From Verrucomicrobiota bacterium (GTDB lineage Bacteria > Verrucomicrobiota > Verrucomicrobiia > Limisphaerales > UBA8199): a stretch of 36,878 nt of DNA. Position 1 is the first letter of the stretch, and every line of letters begins with the position of its first letter. Position numbers and translations under genes: made by a program. The notes below the pieces were generated by a model that did no database searches, was not told the origin of the DNA, and worked only from the letters and a program-made list of their open reading frames with translations. The stretch is taken from assembly GCA_012517205.1 (NCBI GenBank), contig JAAYVL010000024.1:1-36878 (forward strand), given 5' to 3'. This document shows, one piece after another, positions 6,812 through 14,369 of the stretch.

Positions 6812-8671
6812 TCAGCCCTTTTTGCGGTGGGTTCCCGCGGGGGCGCCCGGAGCCGGGCCGGGCGGTTTGGCGGAGCCGGCACTCTGGATCAGCGCGAAAT
6901 TGCAAATGCGCAGCGTTGGCCACCCGTCATCATCCCGAACCAGGGTGCCCGAATGGCGAAGCGACAGCAGATAATGCGTGGGTTTGGGCGACAAATCCCG
7001 GTAGCCCGCGGCCGCCAGCTTTTTCTGTTCCCGGGCAAGCAATCGTTTTGCGTCGCGGGCGCTGATAATGCCGTCCTGGCAGGCCTCCAGCAGGCTGATG
7101 CCCAGGCAATAGGCGTCATCCCGGCTGGCCAGGATTTCATCGAGCCCGTTCCAGAAGCCCCAAATGGTCAGGTAAATGTGGTCCGGCCGGAGCACCGGCT
7201 GGCCATCGGGTGTGGTCAGCGCCTGGTGGGAATGGTAGCGGCGGTTGTCGCTGACGTATAACTTCGAGCGAGTGGACTTGAGGCCGGACATATAGATCGC
7301 CCGCGGATAAATGGCGTCAATGCCTTTCGCTTTCAGGTCCAGCGCGATGGCCACCTCTTCGAAGGGGCTGTTGTAGCCCGGGTGCGCCCGCGCGCCGGGG
7401 CCCGGGCTGCCGGCGGCGGGGTCTGGCGCCTCGCCCACGCGCGAGACTTTCCAGACCAGGTTTATGCGATCCTTGGTGAGGGTATAATAGGTTTCATTTG
7501 TGGTGCTGAGCCGTTTGCTGGGCGTATGCCGCCACCGTTCCGGCACAAAATAATCGAACAGGTCCGGGTCCTGCCCCACGACCCACAGGCTGCCGTGCGT
7601 GCTGTCGGCGTGGCCCCATACGTAGTCCACCCCCAGGAGGCGCACGGGTTTGAGGTGGGCGGGGTATTGCAAACCCTTGGGGCTGGCAAAGCGGTCCCGC
7701 TGCCGGCTTAAATAGATCGCGCGGCGCGACGACTGGGTTTCCCGCTCGTGTTCGGGGGTGCGCAGGAGCAACTCGAAGTCAATAAGCGCATAGGCGTAGT
7801 CGCCGTTCTTCTTCCGCAGCAGGGTGCCGTCGCGGCGCCAGCGGAGGATGAGGTGGGCCGGTTTGTGATCCGCCACCATGAAACCGTTGCGTGCCATTTC
7901 CGCTTTGGCCCGCAGCGTCAGGCGCTTCAACTCCTCCGCCCGCCGCGCGGCGCCCGGCACCGCCTTTTCGAGCGCGGCGTCCGCGGATTCACCGTTGATC
8001 CATTGGTAGATAAGGACGTAGCGGCGGAAGATGTCCAGCTCCACATCCCGGAACTTCGCCTTCTTATGCTCGATTCGGTGCGCGCTGCGCCCCGTTTGCC
8101 AGAGTTCCAGCCGTTCGGGCGGGATATAGATGGCCAGGGGGCGGTGCGTGAGAATGCGCTCGGCTACCTTTCGCTCGCGCAGTTCCATTACCAGCGAGAA
8201 CTCCTCATACGGGCTGTTGAATTCGGCCTGGGAGAACTTCTCGAATGTCATGGTGTCCAACGGCACATCCTCGCCGACGCGGCAATACTTGACCACCAGC
8301 GAGAGGGACCGGCCGTGGACGGGCTTGGTGGGAACGCGATAAACCACGCTGGTGCCCCGCAACCGCTCGCATTGGGTCTCGAACCACGCTTCGTCCCGCC
8401 AGTTCTCCAGTTGCAAGTGCTCCTGAAACGGGAGTCCGAATCGCGTCAGGTAGAGGTCTCCGCCATTAGCCGTCGGAATATGCACATAATCCACCCCCAA
8501 CAGCCGCATAGGCGTGGCATCCGGCGGCAGGGGACGCCCGTTAAAATAGCATGCCACCGCCGCCGCCGACGCGGTTGCCGACGGCGGCGGCGGCGCAAAT
8601 TCCAGCGGCAGTTCGTCTCCCTCATCCTGGGGCAAACTTACCGGGACTGGCGCAAGTCGTCGCTTCTTCAA
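6812..8671 (-). CDS. Internally duplicated kinase-like protein, second copy degenerate
   Basis: I know no named family for this 619-residue protein. It consists of two copies of a module of about 280 residues, roughly 54-310 and 342-600. Shared landmarks are RLLGVDYV, a lysine strand followed by RVGE (LVVK, K128; LVWK, K408), NSPYEE/NSPFEE, an IYPP/IYPRAIY-type strand, KPAH/KPTH, then GTL and a final strand. In copy 1 the series K128, E156/E157, VADHKPAH (D268) and LIDFE (D298) looks like the Lys, Glu, catalytic Asp and DFG Asp of kinase-fold enzymes such as APH or WaaP-type LPS kinases. Copy 2 keeps the Lys and Glu but has Ser561 and Asn591 at the two Asp positions, as in a pseudokinase. It is the first gene of the carbamoyltransferase cluster, 52 bases upstream. 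The start is TTG 8671, with an in-frame TGA 9 bases before it. Confidence 0.75.
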   Translation of the reverse strand: MKKRRLAPVPVSLPQDEGDELPLEFAPPPPSATASAAAVACYFNGRPLPPDATPMRLLGVDYVHIPTANGGDLYLTRFGLPFQEHLQLENWRDEAWFETQCERLRGTSVVYRVPTKPVHGRSLSLVVKYCRVGEDVPLDTMTFEKFSQAEFNSPYEEFSLVMELRERKVAERILTHRPLAIYIPPERLELWQTGRSAHRIEHKKAKFRDVELDIFRRYVLIYQWINGESADAALEKAVPGAARRAEELKRLTLRAKAEMARNGFMVADHKPAHLILRWRRDGTLLRKKNGDYAYALIDFELLLRTPEHERETQSSRRAIYLSRQRDRFASPKGLQYPAHLKPVRLLGVDYVWGHADSTHGSLWVVGQDPDLFDYFVPERWRHTPSKRLSTTNETYYTLTKDRINLVWKVSRVGEAPDPAAGSPGPGARAHPGYNSPFEEVAIALDLKAKGIDAIYPRAIYMSGLKSTRSKLYVSDNRRYHSHQALTTPDGQPVLRPDHIYLTIWGFWNGLDEILASRDDAYCLGISLLEACQDGIISARDAKRLLAREQKKLAAAGYRDLSPKPTHYLLSLRHSGTLVRDDDGWPTLRICNFALIQSAGSAKPPGPAPGAPAGTHRKKG

Positions 8672-8679
8672 TGCGGTTC

Positions 8680-8709
8680 AGTGTACCATCAAATAGCCGT
8701 CCAGTTCAA
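8680..8709 (-). promoter_or_regulatory. Possible promoter of the surface-glycan cluster
   Basis: On the minus strand TTGAAC (8704-8709) and TACACT (8680-8685) are separated by 18 bases, each matching four of six consensus positions. It lies directly upstream of the TTG start at 8671 and would give a very short leader. It sits in the 177-base divergent gap shared with the transporter operon. Confidence 0.3.
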
Positions 8710-8848
8710 TGTTCTAACCGCGCCGCGCCCGGGCTGTTCGGGGTTGGCCGCCTTGTTCTTGACGCCTTGGACGATCCGGGGCACGCTGCGCCGGTGAGAT
8801 ATCTTATTGGGTTTGTTCTGGCGGGAATGGCGTCCGCGTAGTGATTCC

Positions 8849-10213
8849 ATGCCGGACTCGCATACCGCAACCACGAAGCGCCAGCCGCAATGGCCGGCGA
8901 TTTTGCGCGTTTTTGCCCCGGCGGCGCCGGCGGAAACGATGCTGACGGATCCGGCGGAGATCAAGGCGCAGTATCGTTATTGGCAGCGCCGCATTCTGTT
9001 CTCCACGATTGTTGGCTACGCGATGTTCTACTTCGTTCGCAAGAACCTCAGCGTGGCGATGCCGGCGATGAGCCGGGACCTGGGCATCGAGAAATCCGAC
9101 CTGGGGCTGTTCCTTACGCTGCACGGGCTGCTCTACGGTTTTTCCAAGTTTGCCCACGGATTTGTGGGCGACCGCACCAACGCGCGCACGTTTATGGCGC
9201 TGGGGCTGATCCTTTCGGCGGGGGTGAATATCCTGTTTGGCTTCAGTTCCGCCGTCGTCACGCTGGGCTTGCTGTGGATGCTCAATGGCTGGGTGCAGGG
9301 CATGGGCTTTCCGCCATGCGCCCGGCTGATGACGCACTGGTTTCCGCCGAAGGAGCTGGCGACCAATTTCTCGATTTGGAACACCTCCCATTCCATCGGG
9401 GCCGGGCTGGTGGTGGTGCTGTGCGGCTACCTGGTCGGCTATGGGTGGCGGCTGTGCTTTTTTGTGCCGGCGGGGCTGGCGTTGCTGTGCGCGCTGTTTT
9501 TGCTGGGGGCGCTCCGCGATACGCCGCCCTCGCTGGGGTTGCCCGAAGTGGAAGGCACCGCCAGCGGGCCTTCGGATTCGCCGGGCTTTTCCGCCGCGCA
9601 ACTCCGGCAGGTTTTCGGCAACAAATACATCTGGCTGTTGGCGATGGCCAGTTTCTTCGTCTATATCGTGCGCTATGCGGTGCTCGACTGGGGCCCCACC
9701 TTTCTGACGGAAATGAAGCACATCGAATTGAAACACGCGGGCTGGATGGTGGCCGCCTTCGAAGTGTCGGGCGTCGCCGGGATGCTGGTCAGCGGCTGGC
9801 TGACGGATCGGCTCTTTGGCGGGCGCGGCGCGCGGTTGTGTGTTTTTTCGATGCTGCTGACGGCGTTGTCCGTGCTGCTGTTTTGGAAGCTGCCCAGCCG
9901 CTCGCCGGTGATCTGCACGTTGCCGCTTTGCCTGGCGGGCTTTTTCCTTTATGGCCCGCAGGCGCTGGTGGGCGTGGTGGTGGCCAACCTGGCCACCAAG
10001 CGGCTGGCAGCGACGGCCATTGGGTTGACGGGCATTTTTTCCTACGCCAGCACGTTGTTTTCGGGGTGGGGACTGGGCACGCTGGTGCAGCATTATGGCT
10101 GGAACATAACGCTGGGCAGCCTGACGGGGGTGGCGCTCTTGAGCATGCTCTTGTTCGCGTCCGTTTGGCCCGCCAAGGTCCACGGCTACGCGACCGCCTC
10201 GGAGCAAACCTAG
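8849..10213 (+). CDS. Organophosphate:Pi antiporter family transporter (GlpT/UhpT-like), first copy
   Basis: This 12-helix major facilitator protein belongs to the OPA branch, which exchanges glycerol-3-phosphate, hexose phosphates or similar esters for inorganic phosphate at the inner membrane. The two phosphate-binding arginines of GlpT are at equivalent places: MFYFVRKNLSVAMP in helix 1 and YIVRYAVLDWGPTFL in helix 7. The GlpT His165 region also matches (NTSHSIGAG). I chose ATG 8849 because the residues after it (ILRVFAPAAPAE before the EIKAQYRYWQ block) resemble the GlpT N-terminus. ATG 8939, which has GGCGGA before it, is a good alternative, and TTG 8807 is less likely. A second OPA gene follows 17 bases later and a phosphodiesterase after that, so an organophosphate scavenging role is likely. 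Confidence 0.88.
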   Translation: MPDSHTATTKRQPQWPAILRVFAPAAPAETMLTDPAEIKAQYRYWQRRILFSTIVGYAMFYFVRKNLSVAMPAMSRDLGIEKSDLGLFLTLHGLLYGFSKFAHGFVGDRTNARTFMALGLILSAGVNILFGFSSAVVTLGLLWMLNGWVQGMGFPPCARLMTHWFPPKELATNFSIWNTSHSIGAGLVVVLCGYLVGYGWRLCFFVPAGLALLCALFLLGALRDTPPSLGLPEVEGTASGPSDSPGFSAAQLRQVFGNKYIWLLAMASFFVYIVRYAVLDWGPTFLTEMKHIELKHAGWMVAAFEVSGVAGMLVSGWLTDRLFGGRGARLCVFSMLLTALSVLLFWKLPSRSPVICTLPLCLAGFFLYGPQALVGVVVANLATKRLAATAIGLTGIFSYASTLFSGWGLGTLVQHYGWNITLGSLTGVALLSMLLFASVWPAKVHGYATASEQT

Positions 10214-10230
10214 CGCATGTGGCGGCGCGA

Positions 10231-11700
10231 ATGGCAGGCTGGCCGAAGGCCAACAGGCGTATGGGGAGTTGGCCCGGCATGAGTGGCGCGGGGGGTGAAG
10301 CGGCCACGCGGAGTTGGAATCCGCTGCGGTGGTTTGCGACCGGCCCCGACGCGCCGCGGATCACTGATCCGGAGCGCGTCAACCAGCTATACCGCCGCCA
10401 CCGGATGTCGGTGATGTTCGCAATCACCTGCGGCTACGGGTTCGGCTATACCTGCCGCCTGCCGCTGGCGGTGATGAAAAAGCCGCTGCTGGACGAAGGA
10501 GTGTTCACCGCCGAATGGCTGGGGCTGATCGGCTCGGCGTTCTCGATCGGCTACGCGGTGGGCAAGCTGGTCAACGGCTTTCTGGCCGACCACGCCAACG
10601 TGCGCCGGTTTTTCTCCGCCACGGTGTTGTTGTCGGCCTTGATCAACCTGGCCATGCTCGGCTTTGTCTCGCCGTGGGCTTGGGCGATTTTGTGGGGGTT
10701 GAACGGATGGTTTCAGGGCGCCGGGTCGCCGTGCAGCGGGGTATCGCTGGCCAACTGGTTCAGCGCCAAAGAGCGCGGCAGCTATTATGGGATTTTCAGC
10801 AGTTCCCACTCACTGGGCGAGGGTCTGACGTTCGTGTTCAATTCGCTGCTGGTGACCCACCTGGGCTGGCGCGCGGGCTTTGCCGGGCCGGGGATGTTCT
10901 GCCTGCTGGTTGCGTTTGGCATCCTGCTGTTGCTGCGCGACCGGCCGGAAACCATGGGCCTGCCGCCGGTGGCGGACTGGCGCAACGATCACCCGGCGGG
11001 GACAGACCGGGCGGTGCCGGCTGCGGATCCCCGGCGGGATCAGCTTCGGGCGTTGCGGATGCCGGCGATGTGGGTGCTTGGCCTGGCCAGCGCCTGCATG
11101 TATGTGAGCCGCTATGCCATCAACAGTTGGGGCATGCTTTATCTCCAGGAGCACCGCAACTACACGCTGGTTGAGGCGGGGCTGATGCTCGGTTTGAACA
11201 CCGGCGCGGGACTGGCCGGCTGTGTGGTCTATGGCTTCATCTCCGACCGGTTCTTCAACGCGCGCCGGCCGCCGGTCACCTTTATCTTCGGCGTGCTGGA
11301 AGTCATCGCCCTGTTGATGATTTTCTACACGCCGCCCGGCCACCCGGTGGTGTTGTCGGCGGCGTTTATCCTCTTCGGTTTCACGCTCAGCGGCCTGCTG
11401 GCTGTCCTGGGAGGATTATTTGCCGTGGATATCGCCGGTCGGCGGGCGGCGGGGGCGGCGATGGGCTTTATCGGCATTGTCAGCTATTTAGGCAACGCGC
11501 TGCAGGAGTGGGTCAGCGGGCTCCTCATTCAGCGCGGGGTCACCTTCGCAACCGTCACCGCCCTTAACGAACAAGGACAAGCCGTTGCCACGCAGGTCAA
11601 GCACTACGACTTCCGCTCCGCAATCGCCTTTTGGATTGGCGCATCGGTGCTGTCGCTGGTGCTGGCGGCGTCGCTGTGGCGCGTCAAAACCCATGAATAA
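10231..11700 (+). CDS. Organophosphate:Pi antiporter family transporter, second copy
   Basis: This is a second OPA-family transporter of about 489 residues, diverged from its neighbour. The conserved Arg of helix 1 is kept (YTCRLPLAVMKKP) although the following Lys-Asn is lost. The helix 7 Arg is kept (MYVSRYAINSWGMLYL), and so is the His region (SSSHSLGEG). The loop WGLNGWFQGAGSPC is typical. The N-terminus is about 30 residues longer than usual if ATG 10231 is used; ATG 10261 and 10279 are alternatives. Its last codons overlap the start of the phosphodiesterase gene by 8 bases, implying translational coupling. The two transporters may differ in substrate, or one may be a sensor as UhpC is to UhpT. 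The sequence cannot decide this. Confidence 0.88.
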   Translation: MAGWPKANRRMGSWPGMSGAGGEAATRSWNPLRWFATGPDAPRITDPERVNQLYRRHRMSVMFAITCGYGFGYTCRLPLAVMKKPLLDEGVFTAEWLGLIGSAFSIGYAVGKLVNGFLADHANVRRFFSATVLLSALINLAMLGFVSPWAWAILWGLNGWFQGAGSPCSGVSLANWFSAKERGSYYGIFSSSHSLGEGLTFVFNSLLVTHLGWRAGFAGPGMFCLLVAFGILLLLRDRPETMGLPPVADWRNDHPAGTDRAVPAADPRRDQLRALRMPAMWVLGLASACMYVSRYAINSWGMLYLQEHRNYTLVEAGLMLGLNTGAGLAGCVVYGFISDRFFNARRPPVTFIFGVLEVIALLMIFYTPPGHPVVLSAAFILFGFTLSGLLAVLGGLFAVDIAGRRAAGAAMGFIGIVSYLGNALQEWVSGLLIQRGVTFATVTALNEQGQAVATQVKHYDFRSAIAFWIGASVLSLVLAASLWRVKTHE

Positions 11701-12718
11701 AATGACTGCTACCCCTTCGAAAATCTCACCCCGAAATCACGCTCCCCTTCGGCGCCGAATCCGAGGGCTGGTCCTGGTGCCCCTGGCGCTGGGTTTGGCC
11801 GCCTGCGTTTCGACGAAAGTCGCGCCCTCCAAGGCCAGCCGCATCTGCGCCGAACTCCGGCAACCGGCGGGCACCCAGGTGCTCGTCGCGGCGCACCGCG
11901 GGCTCTCCGGGCGTTCGACCGGCGCATGGGAGAAATACCCCGAGAACTCCCTGGCCGCGATTGCGGACAGCGTTGCAAAGGGGATTGATATTGTGGAAGT
12001 GGACGTGCGCAAAACCCGGGACGGCCAGCTCGTCTTGTGCCACGACGCCACCGTGGACCGCACCACCGACGGCACCGGCGCGATCAGCGACCTGACCCTC
12101 GCCGAAATCAAGCGGCTGCGCCTCCGGCTCGGCGTCGGCGGCACCAATGCCCCGGTCACCAACCACCAGATGCCAACGCTTGAGGAAGTCATGCGCCTGG
12201 TCCGGGGCAAGTGCCTGGTCAATCTCGATAAGGCCTGGATCCTCGTCCCCGAATGCCGCGCCATCCTCCAGAAGACCGGCACGACCCGCCAGGCCATCTT
12301 CAAATCCAGTTATAACGCCGCCCGGTGCGAAGTGGACTTTGCCGACCTCGACCCGCCCGTGCTCTTTATGCCGATCATCTTTCAAAAGAAAGGCCCGGAG
12401 AATAACCTGGAATCAGGCTGGGCGAAAATCGAACCTTACACGCGCCGGCTTCGCCCCTGCGCCTTTGAGCTGGTCTTTACGGACGATGACGCCCCGATTG
12501 TGGCGCCGGAAACCATCGCCCGGATCAAGCAAGCGGGCGCCCGGGTGTGGATCAACACCCTTTGGGACAGTCTGGCGGCAGGACATACCGACGCCAAATC
12601 CCTGACGGACCCGGAGGCCGGCTGGGGTTGGGTTGTCGCCCGCGGCGCGAACATCATCCAATCCGACGAAGCGCAGCGCTTGCTGGAATACCTCCGCGCG
12701 CGCCGGCTTCATTGGTAG
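11693..12718 (+). CDS. Glycerophosphodiester phosphodiesterase, lipoprotein
   Basis: This 341-residue enzyme of the GDPD/GlpQ family hydrolyses glycerophosphodiesters to glycerol-3-phosphate and an alcohol. A lipoprotein signal precedes the lipobox LAAC (residues 35-38), so it should sit on a membrane facing the periplasm. Active-site landmarks are AHRG (67-70), PENSLAAI, the metal-binding VEVDVR (E102, D104) and the second catalytic His in LCHDATVDRTTDG (H117). The ATG 11693 overlaps the preceding transporter stop (ATGAATAA); ATG 11702 is a second possibility. With two OPA transporters immediately upstream, a coherent pathway is periplasmic release of glycerol-3-phosphate from lipid head-group diesters followed by uptake in exchange for phosphate. 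Confidence 0.9.
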   Translation: MNKMTATPSKISPRNHAPLRRRIRGLVLVPLALGLAACVSTKVAPSKASRICAELRQPAGTQVLVAAHRGLSGRSTGAWEKYPENSLAAIADSVAKGIDIVEVDVRKTRDGQLVLCHDATVDRTTDGTGAISDLTLAEIKRLRLRLGVGGTNAPVTNHQMPTLEEVMRLVRGKCLVNLDKAWILVPECRAILQKTGTTRQAIFKSSYNAARCEVDFADLDPPVLFMPIIFQKKGPENNLESGWAKIEPYTRRLRPCAFELVFTDDDAPIVAPETIARIKQAGARVWINTLWDSLAAGHTDAKSLTDPEAGWGWVVARGANIIQSDEAQRLLEYLRARRLHW

Positions 12719-12732
12719 GCAGGAAACCATTT

Positions 12733-14262
12733 ATGACCTCCATACTCAATAACGGAAGGCTGCCCGGCGGAAGCATCCGCGGGCGGATGTGGCGACGGCT
12801 CTCCCGGGGGCTGCTGCTATTCGGCTTGTTGACCCGCCTGGCCAGCGCCCACGATGGCCCGTCCGTCATCGTGGACACCGATATGGCGTCGGACGATGTC
12901 CGCGCCCTGGCGCTGCTGTTGAATTGCCCTTACCTCAACGTGCTGGCGATTGTCACCAGCGACGGCGTTTGCCCGCCCGATGTGGGGGCCACCAACGCCT
13001 GTCGCCTGCTGGGGTTTCTCAAACAAAGCGATGTGGCCGTCGGCCTCGGGCGCAAGCAAACAGCGCCGCCGCCCTCGTTTCGCACCAACGCCACAGCGTT
13101 GGACTGGGACAAACTGGGCGAGCCCCGGATTCCGCGCACCGGCTTGCATGAGGCCGCAAGCCTGATTCGATTGATGGCCAAAGCCGCTCCGGACCCCATT
13201 GTTTACCTCTGTCTCGGGCCGCTGTCGAACCTGGCGGACGCCCTCGAGGGCGATCCCGGCCTGGCCGCGCGCATCCGCTCCGTGCTGTGGTATGGAACGC
13301 CGCCGAAAGTCAGCCCGGCCGGCTGGAATGCCCTGCGGGACGAGGCGGCCCGTGAGAAGGTCATCGCCGCCGGCCTGCGTGTCGAAGTGGTGTATTGGCC
13401 CGACGAAACCGTGGCGCCGGTCCTGGATGACGCCCTGCTGGATGAAATCGCCGGCCTGGATTCGCCGGCGGCCGAGCTGGTGGTGTGGCTGCATAGCACC
13501 GGCCGCGGCGCCGAGCTGGTCCGCGCCCGGCACCTGCGGCTCTGGGACGACCTGGTCGCGCTGCGTTTTCTGGACCCGGCCCTGGGCACGCTGACTCCCG
13601 TGGCGGGGCAGCCCAACTGGTCGCAATGGACCCCGGCGGATCCCGCGGCGGTGCGCCGGTCTTTTTGCGCCCTGTTGCGGGCCTTCCCCGAGCGCGCCAC
13701 GGTGATTATGGCCGAGTTCCCCGTTAAACCACAAGACCTGCTGCCGGATGTGCGCGAATCCGCCGCGCAAATCATCAGCCGCCATGGCCTGGAAGAATGG
13801 AAAGCCGCGGTGCTGACCAGCGAATTGCATCGTCACCTGGGCACGTACTCGATCGTCGGCGCCAAGATGGGTTTGCGGGCGCGGGAGCGGTTCAATGTGG
13901 CCCTGGACGAACTGCGCGTCGAGAGCCACGCGGGCCTCAAACCGCCGCTGAGCTGCCTCAATGACGGGCTGCAAACCGCCACTGGCGCCAGCCTTGGCCG
14001 CGGCACCATCAGCGTGCCCACCAACGTGCCGCCCGCCTGCGAAGCCATCTTCCGCTATGGCGAACGCCGGTTGCGGTTGAGCTTGAAGCCTGAATTCGCC
14101 CGGCGCATCGCGGAAGACATGGCCGCGTTGGAAAAGAAGCATGGCGGCTTGACGCCATCCTACTTCCAGGAAGTGCGCATCGTCTCGCTCAAGCACTGGC
14201 TGAACTTCGACCGGAATACCATGTTTGACGAGAGCGAAGAGGTCATCCGTATCAGCCCTTGA
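12733..14262 (+). CDS. Nucleoside hydrolase-like and FmdE-like domain fusion, exported
   Basis: This 510-residue protein has a probable signal peptide (RGLLLFGLLTRLASA, residues 25-39). The next region resembles inosine-uridine nucleoside hydrolases: the calcium-binding DTDMASDD motif (48-55), then CLGPLSNLADAL. The canonical HDPLA segment near the end of the fold reads LWDDLVAL, so the Asp is kept but the catalytic His is replaced by Trp. From about residue 360 a second domain resembles FmdE, the formylmethanofuran dehydrogenase subunit E family. It has HRHLGTYSIVGAKMGLRA, a Cys-x-x-Asp (SCLNDGLQ) and TGASLGRGTI. The combination is unusual and the true substrate is unknown; it may cleave or bind a ribosyl compound. 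The start at 12733 follows an AGGAAA ribosome site at 12721. It lies 14 bases after the GDPD gene, which implies one operon. Confidence 0.78.
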   Translation: MTSILNNGRLPGGSIRGRMWRRLSRGLLLFGLLTRLASAHDGPSVIVDTDMASDDVRALALLLNCPYLNVLAIVTSDGVCPPDVGATNACRLLGFLKQSDVAVGLGRKQTAPPPSFRTNATALDWDKLGEPRIPRTGLHEAASLIRLMAKAAPDPIVYLCLGPLSNLADALEGDPGLAARIRSVLWYGTPPKVSPAGWNALRDEAAREKVIAAGLRVEVVYWPDETVAPVLDDALLDEIAGLDSPAAELVVWLHSTGRGAELVRARHLRLWDDLVALRFLDPALGTLTPVAGQPNWSQWTPADPAAVRRSFCALLRAFPERATVIMAEFPVKPQDLLPDVRESAAQIISRHGLEEWKAAVLTSELHRHLGTYSIVGAKMGLRARERFNVALDELRVESHAGLKPPLSCLNDGLQTATGASLGRGTISVPTNVPPACEAIFRYGERRLRLSLKPEFARRIAEDMAALEKKHGGLTPSYFQEVRIVSLKHWLNFDRNTMFDESEEVIRISP

Positions 14263-14369
14263 TCGCGGGTTTTCGGGTGTCCCGCCCGCCAGCCCCGGCG
14301 GCGCCGCGGCAAACGCCCCCGGTGATTTTTACTCGCGCGGCGCGCGTCCGTGCGGGTAATTTGCGCGGG

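Noticed and set aside
2894..8671. Considered whether the carbamoyltransferase cluster is a saxitoxin-like toxin pathway.
   Set aside because: Only the sxtI-J-K trio is shared. There is no polyketide synthase-like SxtA, amidinotransferase or other core gene, and a heptosyltransferase-like enzyme points to glycans.
8804..10207. A 467-codon antisense ORF opposite the first OPA transporter.
   Set aside because: Low-complexity Gln/His/Arg composition and no family features, over a well-supported sense gene.
8890..10230. A long + strand reading frame in another phase runs through the first transporter and continues into the second transporter (936 codons in all).
   Set aside because: The first part has no transporter composition and consists of the wrong frame of the real gene. 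High GC content keeps alternative frames free of stops. Only the part from 10231 on is real.
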